Shown: positions 28,758 through 37,638 of the stretch, piece by piece | Layout: every line of letters starts with the position of its first letter | How positions within the stretch are numbered: position 1 is the stretch's first letter | NCBI RefSeq assembly: GCF_900458435.1 | Contig: NZ_UHCT01000001.1 | Location: forward strand, 2,232,001-2,296,000 | DNA length: 64,000 nucleotides | Reading direction: 5' to 3' | From: Staphylococcus carnosus | GTDB taxonomy: Bacteria > Bacillota > Bacilli > Staphylococcales > Staphylococcaceae | Notes under the pieces: generated by a model | What the model saw: the letters and a program-made list of their open reading frames with translations, nothing else | Databases searched by the model: none | What the model was told of the DNA's origin: nothing | Made by a program: the position numbers and the translations under genes

Positions 28758-29561
28758 TCACACTTTTGAGTAATGCTTACACAATAAATCATATGTGACA
28801 AGCATCGGTTTACCCGTACGCGGATCCGTGCTTAATTCAGCATCAATATTAAATACTTGTTCTAAAATTTCTTTTGTTAATACTTCATGTGTTTCGCCTG
28901 AAGATACAATATCTCCGCCCTTCATAGCGATCAAGTGATCAGAAAAACGGATAGCTTGGTTAATATCATGCAATACCATCACAATTGTTGTACCATGTTC
29001 ACGATTCAACTCTTGCACGAGTTCCAAAATTTCTAACTGATGACTGATATCTAAATATGTTGTCGGTTCATCTAAGAAAATAATGTCTGTTTTTTGCGCT
29101 AAAGCCATTGCAATCCAAACACGTTGTCTTTGACCGCCACTTAAGTCATTAATCGCTCTATGCTTGAAGTCATACGTACCAGTGACTTTTAAAGCCCAAT
29201 CAATTTCTTCTTTATCTTCAGCACTCAAACGGCCAAAGCCTTTTTGGTGCGGAAAACGTCCATAAGAGACCAACTCTCCAGCTGTTAATCCATCCGCTAC
29301 ATCTGGTGATTGAGGTAAAATAGCAATTTTCTTAGCGATTTCTTTTGTAGATTGCGTGTGAATATTTTTACCGTCCAATAAAATTTCGCCATTTTTTACA
29401 GAAAGCAAACGTGATAACGCTTTTAAAAGCGTTGATTTACCGCAACCGTTCGGTCCGATAATGGATGTCACTTTTCCATCAGGAATTTCAACATCTAAAT
29501 CACTAACAATAACATGTTCCCCATATCCGATTGTTACTTGTTGACCGTTTAAACGATTCAT
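28758..29561 (-). CDS. fhuC: FhuC, ferric hydroxamate ABC ATPase
   Basis: The 267-residue ATPase has Walker A GPNGCGKST, signature LSGGQRQR, Walker B DIIFLDEPTTYLD and switch His in MVLHDINQAIRFSDH, all typical of FepC-type siderophore ATPases. In S. aureus FhuC also energises other siderophore permeases. The start is ATG 29561 (MNRLNGQQVTIGYG), although a TTG one codon earlier is possible. It is first gene of the operon. Confidence 0.93.
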   Translation of the reverse strand: MNRLNGQQVTIGYGEHVIVSDLDVEIPDGKVTSIIGPNGCGKSTLLKALSRLLSVKNGEILLDGKNIHTQSTKEIAKKIAILPQSPDVADGLTAGELVSYGRFPHQKGFGRLSAEDKEEIDWALKVTGTYDFKHRAINDLSGGQRQRVWIAMALAQKTDIIFLDEPTTYLDISHQLEILELVQELNREHGTTIVMVLHDINQAIRFSDHLIAMKGGDIVSSGETHEVLTKEILEQVFNIDAELSTDPRTGKPMLVTYDLLCKHYSKV

Positions 29562-29766
29562 CAATTTCTTTCATCCTTCCATTTCGAAAACATTTGAATC
29601 AATCTTGAATTCAGATAATTTTTTTGACTCTGACCCATTTCAAGACTTTCTCAAGTTTTCTTTCATATCTTTACTCGCATTTATATCGTGAGATTGAATC
29701 GCAATACGTTCAAATTCAATCTATTATCATTTATCTAAAGTACTTTATCAACTACAGCGATGTAAT

Positions 29767-29781
29767 TGATAATCATTATCA
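29767..29781. promoter_or_regulatory. Fur box upstream of fhuCBG
   Basis: TGATAATCATTATCA is a perfect 7-1-7 Fur palindrome, about 206 bp upstream of the fhuC start. Between it and fhuC the leader is T-rich, with no obvious structure. The 7-1-7 motif is also what PerR or Zur sites resemble, but the sequence matches Fur. Confidence 0.85.
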
Positions 29782-29840
29782 TAGAGTATATTATAACACC
29801 TCAACACACATTTTCCTAACAAATCCTTATCATAAATACG

Positions 29841-29870
29841 AAAAAATCCGAGGCATATTCCCTCGGATTT
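29841..29870 (-). terminator. Terminator after YitT gene
   Basis: AAATCCGAGG (29844-29853) / CCTCGGATTT (29861-29870) with A6 on the left, ending the YitT-type gene before fhuCBG. Confidence 0.85.
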
Positions 29871-29873
29871 ACA

Positions 29874-30710
29874 TTATTCGTCTGCTAAAAATCCATTTCC
29901 ATAGACATCACGCACATCATGAATGACTAAGAAAGCATTTTCATCTAAACTGCGAATCAATCGTTTCGCTTTAGATACTTGTGTTTTACTGATAACTACA
30001 TATAAAATTTCTTTATCTTCTTTAGAATAATAACCGCGGCCATCTATAATCGTTACCCCTCGGCCCACTTTTTCATCAATTACTTTAGCTACTTCATCGG
30101 GACGGCTTGAAATAATCGTCATAGCTTTCTTTGTATTCAAACCTTCAATTACGAATTCCATCACTTTTGTGCCAATGTATAGTGAAATAATCGTTACTAA
30201 AATTTTATCCATCGGAATAACAGTAATTGAAATCGCAACAACAATTAAATCAAAGAATAGCAAAGCATATGATGTACTTACATCTAAATACTTATGCGCT
30301 AACCGAGCTAAAATTGTAGTACCAGCAGTTGTTCCTCCAGCTAAGACAATGACACCAATGCCAAGTCCAACACAAGAACCCCCAAAGACTGCATTCACCA
30401 CAACATTCCCCGTTTCAATATGCCATGATTCTGTTAACCCCAAGAATACAGATATCAAAACAGTAGCGATAATCGTTAAAAACATACTGCGCTTACTTAA
30501 AAACTTATAACCAATCACAATTAAAATTGCATTTAAAACAAAGTTAGTGATACCAGGTGATAAGTGAAAGGCATAATATAGTACAATGGCGAGCCCTGTT
30601 ACGCCGCCCTCGCCTAATTTACCTGAAATAATGAATGTATTGACGCCTGCTGAAAAAACAAACGATCCAAAAACAACTAACGCAAGGTCGCGCATGGTTT
30701 TTTTATTCAA
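29874..30710 (-). CDS. YitT/DUF2179 family membrane protein
   Basis: The 278-residue protein has about five membrane helices (LALVVFGSFVFSAGVNTF; GGVTGLAIVLYYAF) and a C-terminal cytosolic DUF2179 domain (GRGVTIIDGRGYYSKEDKEILYVVISKTQ). The family function is unsettled. I prefer TTG 30710 (MNKKTMRDLALVVFG) because an AGGGGGCGG stretch precedes it; the upstream in-frame ATG at 30743 has no such site. In S. aureus the homologous gene also lies beside nupC with RsaD between them. Confidence 0.82.
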   Translation of the reverse strand: MNKKTMRDLALVVFGSFVFSAGVNTFIISGKLGEGGVTGLAIVLYYAFHLSPGITNFVLNAILIVIGYKFLSKRSMFLTIIATVLISVFLGLTESWHIETGNVVVNAVFGGSCVGLGIGVIVLAGGTTAGTTILARLAHKYLDVSTSYALLFFDLIVVAISITVIPMDKILVTIISLYIGTKVMEFVIEGLNTKKAMTIISSRPDEVAKVIDEKVGRGVTIIDGRGYYSKEDKEILYVVISKTQVSKAKRLIRSLDENAFLVIHDVRDVYGNGFLADE

Positions 30711-30815
30711 AATGACCGCCCCCTTATAAAATTGTATAGACAATTAAATGGTAGCATAACTCCCGTCATGCCTACAATATTGCTCTTCTGATTTAAACAG
30801 TTCAACATTTTATTA

Positions 30816-30862
30816 ATAATTCTGAAAATTTTGTTTACTTTGGTTTTGAGGTTTGCTATAAT
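30816..30862 (+). promoter_or_regulatory. RsaD promoter with CodY-like box
   Basis: TTTACT (30834-30839), 17 bases, TATAAT (30857-30862) is a strong sigma-A promoter on the plus strand. ATAATTCTGAAAATT at 30816-30830 matches the CodY consensus AATTTTCWGAAAATT at 12 of 15 positions and abuts the -35 element. Confidence 0.72.
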
Positions 30863-30868
30863 AAATTT

Positions 30869-31055
30869 CAACTTCCTTAGTCAATAGATTAAGGAGGTTA
30901 TCTCCTTTGTGTTGTTTACAATAAACAAACAAAATTTTCGCTCGAATGCACGTCCAGTACCTAGTCCTTACTGTTTACGTGTATCAAATTCATTTCCCGT
31001 AAAAGACCAAGTAATGATTGTGTCTCCCCACATTCATATACTTGGTCTTTCCATT
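30869..31055 (+). ncRNA. rsaD: Small RNA, RsaD candidate
   Basis: A good promoter fires into a region with no convincing coding gene. The putative transcript of about 185 nt ends at the hairpin AAAGACCAAGTA (31002-31013) / TACTTGGTCTTT (31039-31050) followed by a T-rich tail. C-rich unpaired motifs typical of the Rsa class appear: TTTCCC near 30995 and a small stem TGTG-TCTCCC-CACA at the apex of the terminator hairpin. Location between the nupC-type and YitT-type genes is where I remember S. aureus RsaD (about 176 nt), a CodY-repressed RNA linked to acetate stress. A 77-codon frame within it (from GTG 30909) is not convincing. Confidence 0.7.
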
Positions 31056-31140
31056 TTCATTATACTTCCTTTCAAATTCATATTTAATTTTTCACTTTAC
31101 CTATGGCACTTGAATATCATTACTTTTAACTACTGCATAT

Positions 31141-31180
31141 AAAAAAGCACAACATCCAACTTGAAGTTGAACATTGCGCT
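31141..31180 (-). terminator. Terminator downstream of nupC
   Basis: Imperfect hairpin between AGCACAAC (31145 on) and TTGCGCT (to 31180), with a core CAACTTGAAGTTG. A6 at the left gives the U tail on the minus strand. Confidence 0.65.
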
Positions 31181-31194
31181 ATAAAAATATCGAC

Positions 31195-32424
31195 TTACCA
31201 TGCAAATAATCCGACAAAAGCTGCTGTCAGTAATGATACGAGAATTCCTGACAATAACATCATCGGTACATATTTTGATACAAAATCAGAAGTTTTTTGA
31301 TTCACGATTCCTTTTAACGTTCCGACAATCATACCGATTGTTGAGAAGTTTGCGAATGATACAAGGAATGTTGAAATAACAGCACGTCTATGCGGATCAT
31401 ATGATTTCACAACGTCTGAAATTTGTCCCATGACAACGAATTCGTTTGTTACGATTTTCTTCGCCATTTGTTGCGCTACAATCCACGCTGTATCCCATGG
31501 CAAACCAAGTAATAATGCGAATGGATACATGAAAACGCCTAAGATTTGGTTCAAACCAAAGCTGCCTTTTACGTGAATCCAACCACCGATAATACCAGTG
31601 ATAAGATTGATAAAACGATCTAATAAATCAGCTAAAGCAACGAAACTGATAACAAAAGCGATGATAATTAAAACTAATTTACCAGCATTAATCACTGAGT
31701 CGCCTAAGAATGAGAAGAATGGTTGGCGTTGTGCGCCTTCTTCTTTAAGGTTATAAATAATATCTTCTCGTTCTTCTACACTGACCGGGTTTAAAATTGA
31801 AGTCACAATGATTGCATTAATAATGTTTAATGGAATCGCAGTCAGTACTAATTCACCAGGAATCATCGTCACATATGCTCCGACAATTGCACCTGAAACT
31901 GAACTCATAGACATCATTGCAATCGTCAAAACACGAACTTCATTCATTCTTTTTAATTGTTCGCTTGAAACTGCTAATGCTTCAGTATTTCCTAAAAACA
32001 TCATTTCAATACCGAAGAAAGATTCGAACTTAGGTTGGCGTGTTACTTTCGCGAGCAACCAGCCAACTGCTCCGATGAATTTAGGTAGAATATTCAAGTA
32101 CATCAAAATATCAAATAGTGGTACAACGAGTAAAATTGGGAATAAAGCAGAAATTGCCATATCCATTTGTTTTTGGTTTACAAAGCTTGCAAATGCAAAG
32201 CCAGTTCCTGCGTTGGCAGATTCAATTACCCAGGAAATACCATCTGCCATTTTAGATACAAACCAGTTCCCCCATGGGAAGAATACAAAGAACCATGCAA
32301 GAAATAAGTTAACAACAACTAATATCACGACTGACTTCCAATGGATTTCTTTACGATTTCTTGAGAACAATACTGCGATTCCTAGGAATACTGCCAATCC
32401 GATAATATTAATCAGTAAGTACAT
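31195..32424 (-). CDS. nupC: NupC-type concentrative nucleoside transporter
   Basis: The 409-residue CNT-family symporter has GSFGLNQILGVFMYPFALLLGLPW, NEFVVMGQISD and FANFSTIGMIVG motifs. The conserved Asn/Glu/Ser residues in these segments bind nucleoside and sodium or proton. ATG 32424 (MYLLINIIGL) follows AAAGGCGGG; an upstream ATG at 32481 would add 19 residues lacking a site. Related to pyrimidine nucleoside transporters. Neighbours as in S. aureus: RsaD on one side and abcA on the other. Confidence 0.9.
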   Translation of the reverse strand: MYLLINIIGLAVFLGIAVLFSRNRKEIHWKSVVILVVVNLFLAWFFVFFPWGNWFVSKMADGISWVIESANAGTGFAFASFVNQKQMDMAISALFPILLVVPLFDILMYLNILPKFIGAVGWLLAKVTRQPKFESFFGIEMMFLGNTEALAVSSEQLKRMNEVRVLTIAMMSMSSVSGAIVGAYVTMIPGELVLTAIPLNIINAIIVTSILNPVSVEEREDIIYNLKEEGAQRQPFFSFLGDSVINAGKLVLIIIAFVISFVALADLLDRFINLITGIIGGWIHVKGSFGLNQILGVFMYPFALLLGLPWDTAWIVAQQMAKKIVTNEFVVMGQISDVVKSYDPHRRAVISTFLVSFANFSTIGMIVGTLKGIVNQKTSDFVSKYVPMMLLSGILVSLLTAAFVGLFAW

Positions 32425-32680
32425 AAGACACCCGCCTTTTTTTATTTTTTCTGAATTATGTATGAATGGCTCGTTGCACAAAGAAAAAGTGCCATTTTAC
32501 TTCTCAGCTTTATACAACACGATTCACAATTCTGTCGACTTCATGTTTACAAATGTAATTTTTAAGTGCTTTTATAGTATATCATGTTGAAACGTTGCTT
32601 TGAATTACAATTTTTAAAAGTCAATTAAAAAATCTTACTGCAAGTAGTCAGTCAAACATGGAGGTTTTGCAAAACATAAA

Positions 32681-32718
32681 AAATCGCTTCCGAAATTCAT
32701 CTATTCGGAAGCGATGCT
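32681..32718 (-). terminator. Terminator downstream of abcA
   Basis: ATCGCTTCCGAA (32683-32694) / TTCGGAAGCGAT (32704-32715) with A-rich left flank, just beyond the abcA stop. Confidence 0.85.
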
Positions 32719-32721
32719 GAT

Positions 32722-34452
32722 TTAATCTGTTAACTTTTGTGTCATCACAAACTCTTTGTATTTCGTATGTGTTTCCATTAGTTCTTTATGTTTACCCATA
32801 CCTGTTACATAACCATTATCTAAGAAGATGATTTGATCTGCTTTCATAATTGTAGAAAGTCGATGCGCTATGACTACAGTAGTACGATCTTCCATTAATG
32901 TCTCTAACGCTTCTTGAATCTTCTTCTCGCTCTCACTATCTAAGTTTGCTGTAGCTTCATCAAGCAACAAGATATCTGGATTTTTAACAAAGCTGCGTGC
33001 AATATCAATACGCTGTCTTTGGCCGCCAGATAATTTCAAACCGCGTTCTCCGACTAATGTATCGTATCCTTCATCAAACTCCATGATAAAATCATGGCAG
33101 TTTGCTAACTTCGTATAATTTTCAAGTTCTGCATCCGTCACTTCGCGATTAATGCCATACAAAATATTATCTCGGATAGTACCGCTCATCATCGCATTTG
33201 ATTGCATCACATAACCTATTTTATTTCGCCAGTCAGATAATGGAAGTTGATAGATCGACACACCTGCATATAAAATGTCGCCTTGTGTCACATCGTACAT
33301 TCTTTCAATCAAATTGAATATTGTACTTTTACCTGATCCCGAAGGTCCTACGAAAGCTGTCACTTTCCCTTTTGGAATTTCAAAATTCAAGTCGTGCAAT
33401 ACTTCTTTCGTATCATATCCGAAATCAACATGATCAAAATCAAGATTGCCGTTTGCTAACTCATGACCTGTCGGTGCTTTTACTTCTTCCAATGGTTCTT
33501 GCATAATTTCATAAATTCGACTGCTGGCACCTACCGCTTTTTTATAATCTGTCATTAAAGTCGATAAATTGACTAATGGCATAGACAACTGAATAACATA
33601 GAAAATCATTGCTACTAATGTACCTGCTGTAATAGCACCAGAAGAAATTCTGATTCCGCCGAATCCTAAGATAATCCCAATTGTTAATAACATAATCAAT
33701 CCGGATATCGGTTGAATAACTGCAGAAATTTTAGCTTGCTTTAAGCCTAAGTTATAAATTTCTTTTAAATTCAAATGTGCTTTATCTAATTCAACTTGTT
33801 CAGTATTTGCCACTTTAACTAAACGCATTTCTGTGAGTACACGTCCTAACAAGCCGCTGAAATTCGCAATTTCTGCTTGGGTACGTGTGGAAATACGCTG
33901 CATGACTCTTCCTAATGGAATCATGATGGCTACAAAGAGTGGGATGGTAATGAACGTTAACAATGTCATTTGCCAATCCATGATAAATAACATAATCAAT
34001 GAACCGATTAATGTAATAATAGATGGTAATACATTCGGCAATTTTTGTGAGACAAACTCATTAATCACTTTTGTATCATCTGTAAGTCGGCTCATGAGCT
34101 GACCACTTTCGTTTATATCAAAAAAGCGCATGCGCAAACGGATAATATGTGCCCATACGACTGAACGGATTGCATAAATGACTTTCTCACCGATTTTACT
34201 CAGCAAGTATAATCCGATTCCGCTTAACACTGCATTAAGCGCGAATACAGCAACAAATATGAGGATAAACTGCATATTAAATTGAGAACCTGTGAATTTA
34301 TCCACCATTCTCCCTGTAAATAATGGGACAAGCAATCCACTGATACTTCCTAATGAAGAAATAGAAACTGCTACTATGATGAGACCGATTGGCCACTTTA
34401 ATTTTTTCAGCAGAAATAATAAAGGGTTATTTTTCGTTTTTGTTTGTTCCAT
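32722..34452 (-). CDS. abcA: AbcA-type ABC half-transporter (exporter)
   Basis: The 576-residue protein has six membrane helices in the first 320 residues and an ATPase domain with Walker A GPSGSGKST, signature LSGGQRQRI, Walker B DILLLDEATANLDSE and H-loop VIAHRLST. S. aureus AbcA exports PSM-like peptides and affects beta-lactam tolerance. Divergent from pbp4 across a 230-bp shared regulatory region, as in S. aureus. Confidence 0.93.
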   Translation of the reverse strand: MEQTKTKNNPLLFLLKKLKWPIGLIIVAVSISSLGSISGLLVPLFTGRMVDKFTGSQFNMQFILIFVAVFALNAVLSGIGLYLLSKIGEKVIYAIRSVVWAHIIRLRMRFFDINESGQLMSRLTDDTKVINEFVSQKLPNVLPSIITLIGSLIMLFIMDWQMTLLTFITIPLFVAIMIPLGRVMQRISTRTQAEIANFSGLLGRVLTEMRLVKVANTEQVELDKAHLNLKEIYNLGLKQAKISAVIQPISGLIMLLTIGIILGFGGIRISSGAITAGTLVAMIFYVIQLSMPLVNLSTLMTDYKKAVGASSRIYEIMQEPLEEVKAPTGHELANGNLDFDHVDFGYDTKEVLHDLNFEIPKGKVTAFVGPSGSGKSTIFNLIERMYDVTQGDILYAGVSIYQLPLSDWRNKIGYVMQSNAMMSGTIRDNILYGINREVTDAELENYTKLANCHDFIMEFDEGYDTLVGERGLKLSGGQRQRIDIARSFVKNPDILLLDEATANLDSESEKKIQEALETLMEDRTTVVIAHRLSTIMKADQIIFLDNGYVTGMGKHKELMETHTKYKEFVMTQKLTD

Positions 34453-34682
34453 TACACTTACCTCAACTAAATTTTTAAAATTTCTTTACTTCAATTTCAT
34501 ACCTCGCACATCATTTATAAAACAAGCTATATAAGAGGTCGGTGATACTTCGGTCAGACAAACGCCAGACTGTCCTCCCCGTATTGTCAGGCTCTGTGAA
34601 AGTCACATGTCTTGTTTCCAACTTCTTTTGTGATAGAATAGTTCTGTTCATAAATTAATGTTGAAGGAATGAAGGTTACGTT
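34453..34682. promoter_or_regulatory. Shared abcA/pbp4 divergent promoter region
   Basis: Two genes read away from each other here. On the pbp4 side, TAGAAT near 34635 fits a -10 box. The region 34530-34620 is unusually GC-rich for this window (GGTCGGTGATAC, GCCAGACTGTCCTCCCC). In S. aureus this interval is bound by MgrA and SarA; those sites are not readable by eye. Confidence 0.5.
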
Positions 34683-35972
34683 ATGAAAAAAATAATATTA
34701 CTAACACTGCTGATATTCTTCGCAAGTACAATTATAACACCATTTTCTGAAGCGGACACGAATACCCCTTCTCCTGCTCAAGTAGCAAATGAATATGGTT
34801 ACAACATATCAGATGACTTCAACCCAGAAGGCGCCGTTAATATCAGCCAAACAGGACAAGTACTTTACGATTATCACATGGACAAAAAATGGTACCCTGC
34901 ATCTATGACTAAATTAATGACAATGTATCTTACGTTAGAAGCAGTTAAAGCCCATAAATTGTCTCTTAATGATAAAGTCAAAATCACTGAAGACGATTAT
35001 CGTATGTCTACATTACCGAAACTCAGCAATACGAAATTATATCCAGGCGAAACTTATACTATCAAAGAACTGTTGCAAATAACAGTTTCTGCATCTAGTA
35101 ATGCTGCAGCTTTGATATTAGCTAAAAAAGTTTCTGGAAATACATCAGATTTCACAGACAAAATGAACAAAAAAGCTAAAGAACTTGGCATGACAAAAAC
35201 GCATTATGTTAACCCGACTGGTGCTGAAAACAACTTATTACAAGATTTCGCACCTAAAAAATATAAAAATGAAATGTCGAGTAGAGCATCTGCTAAAGAT
35301 TATGCAATTTTATCTCAAAGAGTCATTCAGGATACGCCAAAAATTCTTTATTTCACCAAACAATTAGCACCAACGCAGCACGGAGTTACATATTATACAT
35401 TTAACTGGTCACTTGAAGGTGCAGAATTAGGCCTCAAAGGAACAGACGGTTTAAAAACTGGATCAAGCGATATTGCAGACTACAACCACACTATTACAAC
35501 AAAAAGAGATGGTTTCCGTATCGACCAAGCTATTATGGGCGCTGGAGACTTTAAACACCTTGGCGGTGAAAAAGAACGTAATAAAATGGGTAACAGCATC
35601 ATGAACAGATCCTTTGATCAATATAAATACGTTAAGATTCTTTCTAAAGGCGAACAGAAAATCAATGGTAAAAAATACTATGTTAAAAAAGACTTGTATG
35701 ATGTTTTACCAAAAAACTATACGAAAAAAGATTATAAATTCGTAGTTGAAGATGGAAAAGTACACATTGACTATCCAAGACAATTCATTTCAAAAAAATA
35801 TGGTCCACCTTCCGTAGAGGTAAACAGACCACTTGCACACGAAGCAACGTCATTTGCTAAAACATCATTTTCTGAACATCCCGTATTAACAATCATTGGT
35901 TTTGGTTTCGTCGTTGCTGCACTTGCTATTATTATTTTCTTAATCATTGACTTTATTCGTCGAAAAAAATAA
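34683..35972 (+). CDS. pbp4: Penicillin-binding protein 4 (low-molecular-weight transpeptidase)
   Basis: The 429-residue protein has a signal peptide, active-site motif SMTK with Ser74, SSN motif at 138-140 (SASSNAAAL) and KTG in GLKTGSSD. A C-terminal membrane anchor (about 400-425) ends in a basic tail RRKK. PBP4 makes the high cross-linking of staphylococcal peptidoglycan, located at the septum depending on teichoic acid. It lies next to tarD, as in S. aureus. Confidence 0.95.
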   Translation: MKKIILLTLLIFFASTIITPFSEADTNTPSPAQVANEYGYNISDDFNPEGAVNISQTGQVLYDYHMDKKWYPASMTKLMTMYLTLEAVKAHKLSLNDKVKITEDDYRMSTLPKLSNTKLYPGETYTIKELLQITVSASSNAAALILAKKVSGNTSDFTDKMNKKAKELGMTKTHYVNPTGAENNLLQDFAPKKYKNEMSSRASAKDYAILSQRVIQDTPKILYFTKQLAPTQHGVTYYTFNWSLEGAELGLKGTDGLKTGSSDIADYNHTITTKRDGFRIDQAIMGAGDFKHLGGEKERNKMGNSIMNRSFDQYKYVKILSKGEQKINGKKYYVKKDLYDVLPKNYTKKDYKFVVEDGKVHIDYPRQFISKKYGPPSVEVNRPLAHEATSFAKTSFSEHPVLTIIGFGFVVAALAIIIFLIIDFIRRKK

Positions 35973-35984
35973 TTGCAGCCAAAA

Positions 35985-36048
35985 AAAGAGCTCACATCAG
36001 TCCTCCTGACAAACTAGTCTGTAAGAGGTACTGTGTATGAGCTCTTTT
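35985..36048. terminator. Bidirectional terminator between pbp4 and tarD
   Basis: AAAGAGCTCA (35985-35994) / TGAGCTCTTT (36038-36047), with A7 and T4 flanks and a long loop that contains extra pairing. Confidence 0.8.
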
Positions 36049-36066
36049 ATTTATTTCATTGATAAA

Positions 36067-36465
36067 TTACTTCGCATCTTTACCATAAAGTTCTTTCTTA
36101 ATTTGAGTCGTAGAAATTCCTTCTGTACGTTTAAGATAAATTACTTCGCACTTATCTTTAAGGAAGTCAAACTCGCCTTCCCAATCATGTCCCATGACAA
36201 AGGTATCTACATCATAACGTTCTACATCACGTTCTTTTTGTCCCCAGTTTTCCTCGGGAATGACAAGATCTACATAACGAATAGATTCTAACATCATTTT
36301 ACGTTGTTCATAATTGTAGTATGATTTTTTATTTTTAATACGATTAAATTCGTCAGAAGAAAGTGCAACAATCAAATAGTCGCCCATTTCTCTTGCTCTT
36401 CTAAGTAGTTCAATATGACCATAATGCAACAAGTCATATGTTCCATATGTGATAACACGCTTCAT
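36067..36465 (-). CDS. tarD: Glycerol-3-phosphate cytidylyltransferase TarD/TagD
   Basis: The 132-residue enzyme starts MKRVITYGTYDLLHYGH, with the HxGH-type nucleotide motif (H14-H17) and the RTEGISTTQIK signature near the C-terminus. It makes CDP-glycerol for wall teichoic acid. ATG 36465 is chosen because GAGGAG precedes it and the length equals the family norm of about 132 aa. A hairpin separates it from the preceding tagX. Confidence 0.95.
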   Translation of the reverse strand: MKRVITYGTYDLLHYGHIELLRRAREMGDYLIVALSSDEFNRIKNKKSYYNYEQRKMMLESIRYVDLVIPEENWGQKERDVERYDVDTFVMGHDWEGEFDFLKDKCEVIYLKRTEGISTTQIKKELYGKDAK

Positions 36466-36549
36466 CAATCTCTCTCCTCTTTTTTCTTTCACTGTTTAAA
36501 AAATACCATAATTCTATTTTAAATTCATTCTCTGTATGAAAATATATAA

Positions 36550-36578
36550 AAAATAAGCCATATTAAATGGCCTATTTT
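36550..36578. terminator. Hairpin between tagX and tarD
   Basis: AAAATAAGCCAT (36550-36561) / ATGGCCTATTTT (36567-36578), T7 on the right and A7 on the left; it may partly end the tagX transcript. Confidence 0.7.
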
Positions 36579-36579
36579 T

Positions 36580-37638
36580 TTATCTTTTCAAAGCTTTCTT
36601 CAATGCATTACGTCCTCTGAACACACCTATTTTCGGTACTAGTTGCAAATGGAATGCGATATAATTGGGCCTTCCGATGCCTACTTTATTTAGCGCTTCA
36701 CGCCATTGACGATAAAACGCAGGTGTCCAGCCTATAGCGCCGCCCTCCATTACTTTTACAATTCTAAAAAGTGCATTTCCATCATAATGTGTTTTTTGCA
36801 TGCCCTCAATATATTGAATCACAACGTCCAATAAGTCTTGTGTAACTTTTGGTTTAGCAGTGACATAAGCTTGCAACATATAACTCACAATTAATTCATC
36901 CATACGATAGCTATAATATTCTTGCACATTCGGCATTCTTAAATAGTCCATTACACGTTGACGCACTTTATATGCATCTCTCATATAAGAAAAGAAGCGT
37001 TCTACACTTTGTGCGGTAATTGAATTTTCACGCATATTGTAACCTGCAATAATATCTGGCAAAAGTTGAATATCTCTTGCTTGATTAAAAGCATGTGCCA
37101 TATAAGTATGTTCTTCGCAAAATACGATATCTTCATCAAAGCGTAAATTTTTAAAACGTGAACTGAACATTTTATCGCGAGGTCCAATTGATTGTAAAAT
37201 CGCAGGACATTGCGTCAAATTCACAACTTCATCTTTTTTAATTTCTTCATGTGTAGGGAATGTACGCCATTCACCGTGATAATCGCGTCCTGTTTGACCT
37301 ACTACGATTTCTACATCGTCATTAGCTTCATAACGACGTGCCATTAAATCTATACGACTTGGAAGAAACTCATCATCCGCATCTAAAAACATATAAACAT
37401 CACCAGTCATTTGAGATAAACCGACATTGCGGCTTGCGGCTGCACCTTTATTTTCTTGGTTGATTATTTTTATATGTTTATTTTCTCTTTGTAATTCTTC
37501 TAATGTCTGTAATGTATGGTCTGTCGACCCATCATTGATACAAATAGTTTCATGATCATACTTTGTATCAATAGAACGTACTGCACGTTTCACAACTTCT
37601 TCTGAATTATATACTGGAATAATTATAGAAATTTTCAT
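36580..37638 (-). CDS. tagX: TagX-type glycosyltransferase family 2 protein
   Basis: The 352-residue protein has a GT2 fold, with the N-terminal SIIIPVYNSEEVVKRAVRSI and the DxD-type metal motif MFLDADDEFLPSR. The acceptor is unknown; in S. aureus the gene always sits inside the teichoic acid cluster. Its ATG overlaps the tarB stop by one base (TAATG), so translation is coupled. Basic C-terminus (RNALKKALKR). Confidence 0.88.
   Translation of the reverse strand: MKISIIIPVYNSEEVVKRAVRSIDTKYDHETICINDGSTDHTLQTLEELQRENKHIKIINQENKGAAASRNVGLSQMTGDVYMFLDADDEFLPSRIDLMARRYEANDDVEIVVGQTGRDYHGEWRTFPTHEEIKKDEVVNLTQCPAILQSIGPRDKMFSSRFKNLRFDEDIVFCEEHTYMAHAFNQARDIQLLPDIIAGYNMRENSITAQSVERFFSYMRDAYKVRQRVMDYLRMPNVQEYYSYRMDELIVSYMLQAYVTAKPKVTQDLLDVVIQYIEGMQKTHYDGNALFRIVKVMEGGAIGWTPAFYRQWREALNKVGIGRPNYIAFHLQLVPKIGVFRGRNALKKALKR

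Noticed and set aside
29624..29926. 100-codon plus-strand open frame upstream of fhuCBG
   Set aside because: It overlaps the Fur box and the YitT 3' end on the other strand and has no ribosome site or recognisable domain.
30909..31142. 77-codon plus-strand frame beginning GTG after AGGAGG
   Set aside because: It lies inside the likely RsaD transcript and runs through its terminator hairpin; the composition is not protein-like.
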